Notes under the pieces: model-generated | What the model saw: only the letters and a program-made list of their open reading frames with translations | Told to the model about the DNA's origin: nothing | Database searches by the model: none | Program-made: the position numbers and the translations under genes | Shown: piece after piece, positions 41,034-49,400 of the stretch | Position numbering within the stretch: position 1 is the stretch's first letter | Layout: the number at the start of each line of letters is the position of its first letter | Assembly (NCBI RefSeq): GCF_042676385.1 | Contig: NZ_JBHTHA010000005.1 | Coordinates: 124,001-188,000 of the forward strand | DNA: 64,000 nt | Source of the DNA: Paenibacillus_E sp042676385 | GTDB taxonomy: Bacteria; Bacillota; Bacilli; Paenibacillales; NBRC-103111 | Direction: 5' to 3'

Positions 41034-42482
41034 TTACAGAAGCCCAAGTTCGACCAACCGATTCTTCACTTTCTGTCCGATGACCAAAGGTGAATACTCC
41101 GTATGAATCGTTTGTTTGCCGTTACTTGCAATCGACTTTCTCCACACTGAGTCCTGTACTAATCTGCGCATATAATAGGCGGCGTGTTCAATATCCGGAT
41201 CCGCCCAAATCTGATGGGCTTTGTACGGTCCAACGTCTTGGCCTACCGGAATCAGATTGTATTTTACCGGACATGCATTGCCTTCATGCATATAATCCGT
41301 ATTCCCCGACCAATTCGTGCCGATGACGGGTTTGCCCAAGAACATCGCCTCAGCCATGACAAGTCCGAAGCCTTCCGAACGATGCAGCGAAACGAAGCAA
41401 TCCGTAGCATTGATTAAGGCATTTACCTTATCGCGGTCCATGATCTGATGAATCATATAAATGTTTGAGTAGCCCTCAGTTTGCTGCTTCAGCCATTCCA
41501 TATCCTCCGGTTTGGAGTTCGGATTATTCACCTTAATAACCAGACCGACGGAGGAATCGCTGGACCGGAACGCTTGCTTGAATGCTTTAATGACGGCTTG
41601 AGGGTTTTTCCGCTCCTTTAAGCTATGCGTATCGTACATCGACAAAAAGAGGAATTGGTCATTCGGAAGGCCAAACGCACGCCGATCAAACGAATTCGCA
41701 CGCTGTACATGGACCGCATGAGGAATTCTTACAACTGGATGAGGAGACTTTGGCTTAACGGAATCGACGATAAATTGCGATGGGGCCCATACTTCTTGCA
41801 CTAACTCAAAACTGTTGCACCACTCATCCGGAAACTCAGGCAATTCCCATGCCCAATAACCGATATTGAACCGATGTTGAAACACGTCCCTTACAAGTGG
41901 AGGCACCGGATTGTCGTATGCCGCCCGTAAATTATTCGCGTTCATATGAAAAAAGTTCACCTTGAACGATGCTTTTTCCGATTCCTTATGAATCCAAGTC
42001 CTATCATTATTTCTTGCTGAATTGGCTCCCGGATCCGTAAAATTCATGATGCCAAACGGAACCTCAGCCGCTTCTAATGATTTTGCCATTAAACGGCACC
42101 CCTCACCGAGTCCGATTTCGGTACGGATATATCCGATAAGATTCACGCCGGGCTTCAGGTCCACTGCAGGTAAAGCTGCAACAGGTTCTTGTGCTTCACC
42201 GGGTTCAGCAGGCTCCGGCGCTTCTTCAGTTGTTCCTACCGCTTCTTGGGTTCCGACTGGCGTTTCCTGTGCGATGTGTTTTCTTCTTTTCCGTAATCTA
42301 AGCTTCTTGAGGGATAAGCTTTGCTTTATTTTCTTTCGTCTCGACAGGAGCGCTCTCTTGAGCTTAAGCAAACGTCTTTGCTTAACCTTAGAGCGGATAA
42401 TTGCCTTGCGAATGGCCTGCTTGCGTTTATGTGAGGATTTCAAAGGCTGTGTGGTTTTGACGCTATTCGCCGCTTTGTTCAT
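41034..42482 (-). CDS. glycosyltransferase GT4 with basic N-terminal leader
   Basis: 482 residues from ATG 42482, preceded by AAAGGAGTGAAGGTGG; longer in-frame starts have no ribosome site. Residues about 15-72 are extremely rich in Lys and Arg (KRKQAIRKAIIRSKVKQRRL and more), then a Glu/Pro/Ala linker. The GT-B part starts at GVNLIGYIRTEIGLGEGCRL and contains NIGYWAWELPEFP, LSMYDTHSLKERKNPQAVI and the donor region LHRSEGFGLVMAEAMFLGKP. First gene of the operon running to 33813. Confidence 0.9.
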   Translation of the reverse strand: MNKAANSVKTTQPLKSSHKRKQAIRKAIIRSKVKQRRLLKLKRALLSRRKKIKQSLSLKKLRLRKRRKHIAQETPVGTQEAVGTTEEAPEPAEPGEAQEPVAALPAVDLKPGVNLIGYIRTEIGLGEGCRLMAKSLEAAEVPFGIMNFTDPGANSARNNDRTWIHKESEKASFKVNFFHMNANNLRAAYDNPVPPLVRDVFQHRFNIGYWAWELPEFPDEWCNSFELVQEVWAPSQFIVDSVKPKSPHPVVRIPHAVHVQRANSFDRRAFGLPNDQFLFLSMYDTHSLKERKNPQAVIKAFKQAFRSSDSSVGLVIKVNNPNSKPEDMEWLKQQTEGYSNIYMIHQIMDRDKVNALINATDCFVSLHRSEGFGLVMAEAMFLGKPVIGTNWSGNTDYMHEGNACPVKYNLIPVGQDVGPYKAHQIWADPDIEHAAYYMRRLVQDSVWRKSIASNGKQTIHTEYSPLVIGQKVKNRLVELGLL

Positions 42483-42709
42483 TCCACCTTCACTCCTTTC
42501 TGTGAGTGTTGCTCGACCTGCTTCCATACTATGAATACCCATAAGCAGATTCATATGCATTAACCCAGCTTGGCTAGAAATTGGCGAATGACTAGGTTCA
42601 GATTGATGAATTCGTTTATAGCAAAAATGAGGACATGGTCATACGATGGAGACATATGGATAAATAACCACCACCTATTATTACAAATTACATGAGAAGG
42701 AGAAGTGTT

Positions 42710-43357
42710 ATGAAATATATAGTCGGTATCGGTTACGCCAATCGTCCGGATCTCCTCCGCAAAGCTGTCGAAAGTATTAAGCCTTACTGGCCTCATACCC
42801 TTATTGTCGATAACTCGGATTCGCAGGACCTCAGAGATGAACTGGAGCTGCACAGCAAAGTGAACATCGTTGAACCCCCCGTCCCGCTATCCGTTACCCA
42901 AATGCTCAATTACCTATTGAAACGAGGCATGGAGGAAGGCTGCGATGTCGTCCTGTTCATGCATAATGACGCGGAAGCTCGCGAAGGTACACCGGAGAAA
43001 TTTTTGGAGATATTGGAATCGTGGCAAGCAAGAGGAGATAAGTGGGGGGTGGCCTTAACCCAATACGATGTCTTGTGCGCCTTCAACCTAAAAGCGGTGC
43101 GGGAAGTGGGGTTATGGGACACGGTCATGCCCAACTTCTTCGCGGATTGCGAATACTACCGAAGAATGAAATTGGCAGGCTACAGCGTGCCTTGGACGCA
43201 TCTGCCTGTGACGCATCATGGCGGACAGACGACCAAATCAGATCCATACCGATTAAGAGTATATCGATCTGCGATCAGGGTTCACCACGACTATTACATT
43301 GCCAAATGGGGCGGAACGACGGGCAAAGAAGTATACACTCGGCCATTTAACAAATAA
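42710..43357 (+). CDS. GT-A-type glycosyltransferase (paralogue of 39975)
   Basis: 215 residues from ATG 42710, preceded by AAGGAGA at the right distance; the ATG 18 bases earlier overlaps that site. MKYIVGIGYANRPDLLRKAV, LIVDNSDSQ, VVLFMHNDAEARE (acid pair) and FFADCEYYRRMKLAGYSVPW correspond one by one to the 39975 protein. No leader. Divergent from 42482 across a 227-base region holding both promoters. Confidence 0.85.
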   Translation: MKYIVGIGYANRPDLLRKAVESIKPYWPHTLIVDNSDSQDLRDELELHSKVNIVEPPVPLSVTQMLNYLLKRGMEEGCDVVLFMHNDAEAREGTPEKFLEILESWQARGDKWGVALTQYDVLCAFNLKAVREVGLWDTVMPNFFADCEYYRRMKLAGYSVPWTHLPVTHHGGQTTKSDPYRLRVYRSAIRVHHDYYIAKWGGTTGKEVYTRPFNK

Positions 43358-43374
43358 GCGGGACAAACAAAAAC

Positions 43375-43411
43375 GCCCCTCCTCATCTAATTTTTGGATT
43401 AGGAGGGGGGC
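43375..43411. terminator. hairpin terminator behind 42710-43357
   Basis: GCCCCTCCT (43375-43383) pairs with AGGAGGGGGGC (43401-43411), with further pairing CTAA/TTAG inside. Preceded by an A-rich stretch on the plus strand, so it could end minus-strand transcription too. Its right arm lies inside the end of the 43383-43691 gene. Confidence 0.65.
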
Positions 43412-43691
43412 TTGCGAACCGCCGATGGGCACCAACCTGCGGATTCAACCACGGAGGCGCTGGAGTCCCTATTTGTTTTTCACGGATATGGATACCCGTT
43501 ATTTTCCTCGCCAGGATGTGCTGATACTTCACGATGGACGCGAGATTCTCTCCAACTTGTCTAGCTAGTGACGGGGAAGCTTCGACGGATTGCGCCACGC
43601 TCTCAATAATGCGGGACAAGGCATGTTGACTGCGTGCTAATGAGTCTAATAAATCCAGTTTGATCCGCAATTCTCTTTCCCCGGGTCTCAT
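43383..43691 (-). CDS. small helical protein of unknown function
   Basis: 102 residues, ATG 43691 with GGAG about 11 bases upstream. Residues 5-70 look like two amphipathic helices (ELRIKLDLLDSLARSQHALS, later ARQVGENLASIVKYQHILAR), followed by a Pro-rich end whose last codons lie in the terminator hairpin. No known family comes to mind. It sits alone among spore-coat genes, and might be a small coat protein. Confidence 0.6.
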   Translation of the reverse strand: MRPGERELRIKLDLLDSLARSQHALSRIIESVAQSVEASPSLARQVGENLASIVKYQHILARKITGIHIREKQIGTPAPPWLNPQVGAHRRFASPPPNPKIR

Positions 43692-43887
43692 TTTTCAAAT
43701 ACTCCGCCTAACCAAGTAGCTGGTGAGTAACCCCTACAGGATCATTAGCAATAACTGTATTAGTTGCGCCCGTTTCTCCACCTCCTACATGTATCTGCTA
43801 ATATAATAATGTACAACGTAGAAGTGATAATTGATCAGGACAAAGTATGGAGGTTTTTTAGGGCTACCGCCATCTTATACCGACCAT

Positions 43888-43920
43888 AAAAAAAGGCCAA
43901 CCAGCTATTTCTGGTTAACC
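43888..43920 (-). terminator. terminator behind the GT2 pseudogene
   Basis: GGCCAACCAG (43895-43904) and CTGGTTAACC (43911-43920) pair with two mismatches; the minus strand then runs through seven T. Located 50 bases beyond the old stop at 43971. Confidence 0.6.
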
Positions 43921-43970
43921 TGATAATACGAAATAGCCGCCATTTAGGCACCCTACCTCACTTTTTCCAC

Positions 43971-44940
43971 TTAACTCCTCTCTAATTGGGACTCCAAATA
44001 ACGCTTGTTCTGTAGGATACGCTCATCATTTGGCCGAAAACGACGAGCAGCTTCATTATGCTGATAAGCCAACTCGTGTTTGCCAATTCGGTCGTAACAA
44101 ACGCACAACTGCAAGTGGGGCTACCAAGTGGAGCACACAGGATTTACAAATCCCCAGCATTCTTTAGGTTGTTCCAATTGAGTAGCTAACGTATACCAAA
44201 ATATGGATGTCTGCATGTCGTTTTTTTGTAAAAAGTGATAACCTAACCGACAACAAAACTCTGGGCGAGGAGGACCGAATTGAAACGATCTTAAAGAGGA
44301 GAGAAGCTCGTTTTGCTGATCTCCGAGTTTATGAAAGGCATCCGCTAGTTTTCCACAAGCTGAAATATTGTCTTCCACCCAGGCTTAATCGTTTTTCGTA
44401 AATTCGGAGATTTCTATCATTGTCATGATGAAGGCTGCTGTGCGTAACAGCTATATCGCTATTTATGATAAATTCCCACACTTCCAGATACTCATGCACG
44501 GAGCCGATCCATTGGAACTGATTGCTTCTTTTCACTAGCCGATTGCGTCTTACGCTTGACGTAACCTCACCAAATTCATCGAATGCTAGGTGATAATTCA
44601 TCGTGACAGAATCAACACGATGATCAAGCGTCTCTTTTAAAGCAGCAAATTTAATGCGATCCTTTTCCGTCAAAATGTCATCCGCATCCAGCCAAAAAAT
44701 ATAGTCCTTACTCGCTTGATTAAAAGCATAATTGCGGGCTACTGCAAAATCATCAACCCAAACAAAATCGTAAATTCGCTCCGTGTATTTTCGTACAATG
44801 GATTTGGTTTGATCGGTCGATCCGGTATCTACAATAATAATCTCATCTATGACATCACAAACGGAATTTAGGCATCTCTCGATGATATCCTCTTCGTTTT
44901 TAACAATCATACAAAGACTAACTGAAATCAAAATGCTCAC
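43971..44940 (-). pseudogene. decayed GT2-TPR glycosyltransferase
   Basis: The frame from ATG 44940 encodes an intact GT2 domain (SLCMIVKNEEDIIERCLNSV, VDTGSTDQT, FWLDADDIL) to RIYEKRL near 44400, then reads into nonsense. The family normally continues with TPR-like helices, and these reappear in another frame (EDNISACGKLADAFHKLGDQ, FCCRLGYHFLQKND, ECWGFVNPVCSTW), with a segment of some tens of residues missing at the junction. That frame meets TAG at 44121-44123 where relatives have Leu, and after it continues in frame for 50 codons (PHLQLCVCYDRIGKHELAYQ) to TAA at 43971. Two independent lesions make it a pseudogene. Confidence 0.85.
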
Positions 44941-44981
44941 CTCGTAATAGGTATATTCGAAAAGACATCCCTATGTGGAGC

Positions 44982-46028
44982 CTAAGTTTGAGAGAGAAAA
45001 TACGCATATTCTAATGGTCTGCTATAAATTTTGCGTTTAAAACTCTTAAGATCTTTGTATATATCTTTTTGGGGTTTTCCATTAAGTTCAATAATCCATA
45101 GCTTACTTTGCTTGTCTAATACAAAATCGACACTCAATTCTCCCAATGAACCCATATGATTTTCTGCTTCTTCTGCGGCCTTTACACTTACCTCATATAG
45201 AGACCGGAGGATTTCATTCATTGTTTCCGGCGTAAATAATCGCGGAAGAATTTTGGCAAAGTCATAAATGGTTTCACACATGCTTGTGTTAAAGTAATGT
45301 TCATGAGCCACTCTACATGTTATGGCAGAAACCGTCCATTCTCCAAGAATACCTTTTTGAACAAGGACCCGGATATCAAAATACTTATGATTTAATTGAC
45401 TCATACGAATCCCTTGCTGAACTATGAATTCTTTTAGCCCGAGAAGTTCATCTAATATCTCCTGAAAACCTTCATTTTTTCTGCAAATATATCTGGGTGC
45501 CGAGCTATGCAAAGAGATGTGAATATCACTATTATCCATTAGTTCAACCCGGTACACAGACTCCCCCTTAGATCCGTAAGAAGGCTTAATGTATACTAGT
45601 TTATATTTCTCTAATAGTTCCGATACATTCGCTTCATTATATAAAAATGTGTCTGGTACATAGGGATTAAGATTTGACTGTTTTAATAGGCTATAAAGAT
45701 CCCATTTATTAAAAAAATTGATATTGTTAAAACATTTGTTCCTGCCAATCGCCTTCTCCAAGCGTTCAATGGTTATTAATGTTTTGTTAAAACTTCGGTT
45801 ATAAACGACATGAGGAAAAGGGAACGAACTTTGTTTCCATATGCCCTTTGTCAGGCTAAGTCCAATAATACGTTGTTCCTTCCAAAGAATATCTGCCGGC
45901 GTAAAGGCGTAAAGTTTCAGGTTTAGATTGTGATTACGTTGATAAAGCTCCAAAATTCTTTTTCTACTGTTCCTTTTAGTTACCAGAATACCTATTAAAG
46001 GGCGATTCTCCAAACTCATCACTCCCAT
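44982..46028 (-). CDS. YheC/YheD-family endospore coat-associated protein (ATP-grasp-like)
   Basis: 348 residues. RPLIGILVTK start, VVYNRSFNK, FNKWDLYSLLKQ, VYIKPSYGSKGESVYRVE (ATP-grasp lysine loop), IVQQGIRMSQ, FDIRVLVQKG, GELSVDFVLDKQSKLWIIELN (metal site) follow the YheC/YheD order. The family is spore-coat associated and may ligate amino acids; the reaction is not established. It is an independent sign of spore function here. Start could also be ATG 46019. Confidence 0.9.
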   Translation of the reverse strand: MGVMSLENRPLIGILVTKRNSRKRILELYQRNHNLNLKLYAFTPADILWKEQRIIGLSLTKGIWKQSSFPFPHVVYNRSFNKTLITIERLEKAIGRNKCFNNINFFNKWDLYSLLKQSNLNPYVPDTFLYNEANVSELLEKYKLVYIKPSYGSKGESVYRVELMDNSDIHISLHSSAPRYICRKNEGFQEILDELLGLKEFIVQQGIRMSQLNHKYFDIRVLVQKGILGEWTVSAITCRVAHEHYFNTSMCETIYDFAKILPRLFTPETMNEILRSLYEVSVKAAEEAENHMGSLGELSVDFVLDKQSKLWIIELNGKPQKDIYKDLKSFKRKIYSRPLEYAYFLSQT

Positions 46029-46216
46029 GCCTTCGATCTTTTTTATTATCTAATGCAAGAATAGACATATTGCTATAGGACAAGAACATAGATGAACAGA
46101 AAATCAGCGAATTTACTATTCTATTTGCCTATTTTTCAGTTGATAGGTACTTGCTGTGTTTACCTTTTTAAGCTTTTAATATGATAAATTACGTTTGAAA
46201 ATAGGGAGATGAGACT

Positions 46217-47146
46217 ATGGGAAGATGTAATTGTCCACCAGGACCTCCTGGACCTCCTGGCCCTACTGGACCTCCAGGACCTCCTGGACCACAAGGACAG
46301 CAACTGCTTCAAGAACTTGGAGGAGCAATTGGAGAAGCTGGACCACAAGGACTTGCAGGAGCACTTGGACCAGCTGGTTTGGCAGGACTTGTAGGAGCAA
46401 TTGGAGAAGCTGGACCGCAAGGACTTGCAGGAGCACTTGGACCAGCTGGACTGGCAGGAATTGCAGGTGCAATTGGACCGGCTGGACTGGCAGGAATTGC
46501 AGGTGCAATTGGACCGACTGGACTGGCAGGAATTGCAGGTGCACTTGGCGAAGCCGGACTGGCAGGACCTACAGGGGCAACGGGACCAGCAGGGCCTGCG
46601 GGGGCAACGGGACCTGCAGGACCTGCGGGGGCAACGGGCGCAACAGGATCTGCAGGGCCTGCAGGAGCAACAGGTGCAACAGGACCATCAGGTGCGACGG
46701 GGGCAACAGGTGCAACGGGTGGCGTATTAGGCTTTGCTGATTTTTTTGCGCTGATGCCTCCTGATAATGCAGCAACTGTGGCTCCCGGCACAGACGTTAG
46801 TTTTCCGCAAGATGGACCTACTAGTGGGACTACTATTTTACGTATTGGTCCCAGTTCCTTTAACTTGGCTGCAATTGGCACCTATCAGGTCTTGTTTCAG
46901 GTGAGTGTGACTGAAGCAGGTCAACTGATTTTAACTCTCAATGGCGCTGACCTAGCTTATACAGTAGTCGGGCGAGCAACAGGTACTTCTCAGATCGTAG
47001 AAATGGCTCTTGTGCAAACGACAGTCATCAATTCAATTCTCACAGTACGAAATCCTGCCGGCAATTCCACGGCACTAACCATCACTCCTCTCGCTGGAGG
47101 AACACGGCCTGTTTCTGCACACCTTATTATCACGCAAATCGCATAG
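46217..47146 (+). CDS. collagen-like spore surface protein (BclA-like)
   Basis: 309 residues: a short start MGRCNCPPGPP, a collagen region of Gly-X-Y triplets at about residues 8-168, and a 141-residue beta-rich C-terminal domain (from GVLGFADFFALMPPD to the end). The collagen part begins Pro-rich, passes through hydrophobic triplets (GAIGPAGLAGIA repeated), and ends Thr-rich (GATGATGPSGATGATGATG), where BclA-type proteins carry O-glycans. No signal peptide. The C-terminal domain fits a trimerising BclA-type head. It is the best candidate acceptor for the locus glycosyltransferases. Ribosome site GGGAG. Confidence 0.92.
   Translation: MGRCNCPPGPPGPPGPTGPPGPPGPQGQQLLQELGGAIGEAGPQGLAGALGPAGLAGLVGAIGEAGPQGLAGALGPAGLAGIAGAIGPAGLAGIAGAIGPTGLAGIAGALGEAGLAGPTGATGPAGPAGATGPAGPAGATGATGSAGPAGATGATGPSGATGATGATGGVLGFADFFALMPPDNAATVAPGTDVSFPQDGPTSGTTILRIGPSSFNLAAIGTYQVLFQVSVTEAGQLILTLNGADLAYTVVGRATGTSQIVEMALVQTTVINSILTVRNPAGNSTALTITPLAGGTRPVSAHLIITQIA
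46322..46560 (+). repeat. 72-bp and 36-bp direct repeats in the collagen region
   Basis: A 72-bp unit starts at 46322 and again at 46394 (24 residues, eight triplets, nearly identical DNA). From about 46451 a 36-bp unit recurs at 46487, 46523 and partly 46559. High DNA identity shows recent expansion, typical of length-variable bacterial collagens. Confidence 0.85.
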
Positions 47147-47283
47147 TTAGAAATAGAAATGGGTATTCTCGTCATGAGGAACGCTTGAGAAAGGGATGGC
47201 TTTTCCAGATTAGCCGCGTTTCGGGTACGAAAAAAACCTAATGAGTATGAGCCTCTTCTATACGATTCCCTTTAAAATTGCAA

Positions 47284-47316
47284 CCGGACAGACTGATTGC
47301 GTGTCAGTTTGTCCGG
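47284..47316. other. 13-bp hairpin without T-run
   Basis: CCGGACAGACTGA (47284-47296) pairs with TCAGTTTGTCCGG (47304-47316) with a single G-U pair and a seven-base loop. It lies 138 bases after the collagen gene. No T-run on either side, so it may be a weak terminator or a 3-prime stabilising hairpin. Confidence 0.55.
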
Positions 47317-47827
47317 AACAAAAGCTAGTATGTTACTTTCATCCTTCACCAGTTTTTCGAACTTCTTCCCTTGGTGCTTCACGATTACGTATATCAAATT
47401 TTCCGTAACCAACTAGATTAACTGCTTTGCACTACTTTAAAGCTTAATTTTGGCTCTAATCTCTGATTTCACTACATAAAGCTTTTTTAAGGAATAATCG
47501 GAAACCTCAGTATCCCATTCTCTGAAATAACTTCTTTTGATTATTCACATTATCGATGCATATAGAAACCATCAACAACATTTCGTTATTTCAATGCCGT
47601 CTAATGCCATTTTTTGATTTTTGATAATAGATTCCGGCTTTGGGTTTTGCCAATCGACGGTATCTAAGGTCCACATTATGGTTTTTAAGTTTAAGAGGTC
47701 CAGGAGCTTGGGTGATTCCAGTTGCCGTTATACCTGATGAATCAAAAAAGCCAGGAGACAGTATTGGGATAATCCACCTGCTTCTCCTGTGGCGCCTGCT
47801 GAAATTACAGCTGATTTTCACGAAATT

Positions 47828-47872
47828 AAAAGGGCATCCTATCGGTCTGCACGACCGTCGGAATGCCCTTCC
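47828..47872 (-). terminator. terminator behind the 47880 gene
   Basis: AAGGGCAT (47830-47837) and ATGCCCTT (47863-47870) are exact inverted copies; the minus strand continues into TTTT. Ten bases beyond the stop of the surface-protein gene. Confidence 0.65.
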
Positions 47873-47879
47873 AATCCTA

Positions 47880-48377
47880 TTAATCTTCGTTTTCGTCGTA
47901 CAGCGTGCCAACCAGGAAGACTGGGCTAACAATACTTACGGCAATCGTCCCGCCAGTTGCGGCCGCAGCAGTTAAAGTTGCTGTAAGCGAGTAAGTGATC
48001 GAACTTCCTGAGAGACCCGTTTCAGCATAAACAAAGGTTGTTGTTGTCCCTTTGGGATCTACGGGAGGAATTGCCGCTACGCCGGTAGCGTTGCTGCCTC
48101 CGTCGGTTGTTGTATACACAGGAACCGTTGCACCTGAACCCACTTTCCGACTGAGTTGAAATGAGATCTGGTAATCGCCGGCTGTTGCCGTTCCGCCAAG
48201 ATCCATCACATGATTGATCGTCGCCGTCACAACTTCACGGTCGTTGCTGTTGGCACCTTTTACAGTTACAGAACCCAGATTAACGGGGACACCTACAGTC
48301 AGAGTCGCCGGAAGGGGTGGTACAAGCCCTGCACCGTTTGAGAAATCCAGATACTTCACTCTTGCATTTCTTGCCAT
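47880..48377 (-). CDS. beta-rich spore surface-type protein, family B
   Basis: 165 residues, ATG behind AAGGAGGAATG. YLDFSNGAG and LTVGVPVNLGSVTVKG near the start, a SNDREVVTAT turn, then alternating strands and a terminal SPVFLVGTLYDENED. The SNDRE and acidic DEN end are shared with the protein at 48499, and the LTxGVxVxLxSxT strand with 15909. No signal peptide. Structural spore protein is the likely role; no enzyme motif is seen. Confidence 0.8.
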   Translation of the reverse strand: MARNARVKYLDFSNGAGLVPPLPATLTVGVPVNLGSVTVKGANSNDREVVTATINHVMDLGGTATAGDYQISFQLSRKVGSGATVPVYTTTDGGSNATGVAAIPPVDPKGTTTTFVYAETGLSGSSITYSLTATLTAAAATGGTIAVSIVSPVFLVGTLYDENED

Positions 48378-48439
48378 TCTTTCATTCCTCCTTAATAGTT
48401 ATGAGAGATTATTGATTGGACATGCCGGACAATTGAAGT

Positions 48440-48473
48440 AAAAATGGCCTCAATCGTAAGAGATGATTGAGGC
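48440..48473 (-). terminator. terminator behind the 48499 gene
   Basis: GCCTCAATC (48447-48455) and GATTGAGGC (48465-48473) are exact inverted copies with a nine-base loop; the minus strand continues CATTTTTAC. Confidence 0.75.
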
Positions 48474-48498
48474 GACAGGCACTAATTAACCGGCACTA

Positions 48499-49161
48499 TT
48501 AATCGTTCTCGTCAATAACGCCGCCGTCATAGTGAACTCTTGTGACAACTGGTGCTCCAACGGCTCCTGTGGAGATCGTAAGCGCAGTAAGAAGCGGAAT
48601 CACAGTTCCAATAGCAGCTGTTAATCCACCAGTTAAGAGTGTGCCTGGCGTTGCAGTAGCTGTCAAGATATAAGTGTGAGTACCCGTTGGAGCTGCTTTG
48701 TCAGTTATTTCGAACGTGCTAGTTGCCAAAAGACCAGCTAATGCAGTTGTAGGTATTGATGTAGCGGCTGTTAAGCCTGCGGCAGATGCTCCAAGAACAA
48801 GCGGGACACTTAATGCTCTGGAATCGGTATATTGTCCACACAGCGTACCGCCAACCACATCGCGCCAAATTTGGAAAGTAATGCTTTGGGTTACCGTTAA
48901 AGGAAGCGTTAAAGTGCCAGCGGCTATTGCTGTTGCTGCCCCAGCTGTTACCGTAGCTCCAGGTGCAATGGTCGGAGTCCATTCTACCGAGACTGTCAGC
49001 TCTTGACGGTCGTTGGATCTGATTCGTTTCAAAACCAGACCTGTCCCAAGACCTGTAAGTGTACCGACCGTGATCGGAGGGGTAATGCTAAGAGCTGGAG
49101 TCAGCGGGAGATCAACGGATTCATACCACTTGATTCTTGGATCAAGATCTTTTGAACTCAT
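48499..49161 (-). CDS. beta-rich spore surface-type protein, family B
   Basis: 220 residues, ATG behind CGAGGAGG. RIKWYESVDLPL start, LKRIRSNDRQELTVSVEWTP, a long Ala/Thr/Leu/Gly-rich middle, and an end YDGGVIDEND like that of 47880. Thr content is high (many TAxTxxT patterns), offering possible O-glycosylation sites. No signal peptide or anchor. It is the largest member of the group and has its own terminator, so it is probably transcribed alone. Confidence 0.8.
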   Translation of the reverse strand: MSSKDLDPRIKWYESVDLPLTPALSITPPITVGTLTGLGTGLVLKRIRSNDRQELTVSVEWTPTIAPGATVTAGAATAIAAGTLTLPLTVTQSITFQIWRDVVGGTLCGQYTDSRALSVPLVLGASAAGLTAATSIPTTALAGLLATSTFEITDKAAPTGTHTYILTATATPGTLLTGGLTAAIGTVIPLLTALTISTGAVGAPVVTRVHYDGGVIDEND

Positions 49162-49400
49162 GTTCTGTTTCCTCCTCGAAAATTATTATTTTGTACTACA
49201 ATATAGTAGATGTAGATAGAAACCCTATTGCTTGGACAAATAAAGGAAGCGATTGGTCCATTTTTACATAAAAAGGTGTTTTAGGTATATTCGTTAACCC
49301 AATCGCTTTTTAACTTCTTCGCATAAACTAGTGGGATAAGCATTGTTTAATAGAGAAAGTGATGGTTAATCATCCTAAAATCGAAGAGGAGATGACCGAC

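Larger units (their letters stand above)
47147..47879. other. 733-base stretch without a supported gene
   Basis: No frame here has a convincing ribosome site or recognisable motif. The longest open frames (minus 47591-47932, plus 47640-47975) overlap each other and the end of the next gene. The stretch holds a strong hairpin at 47284-47316 and a minus-strand terminator at 47830-47870. It may be remains of a lost gene, but I cannot identify which. Confidence 0.6.

Noticed and set aside
44121..44378. An 85-residue frame as an independent gene
   Set aside because: It is the TPR part of the decayed GT2 gene; it has no ribosome site and continues past its TAG as the same protein.
46231..46881. 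Long open frames on both strands across the collagen repeats
   Set aside because: GGA/GCA-rich triplet DNA keeps all frames open; only the Gly-X-Y frame has a start, ribosome site and C-terminal domain.
47591..47932. 113-residue minus frame as a gene
   Set aside because: No ribosome site or motif, and it overlaps the end and terminator of the 47880 gene.
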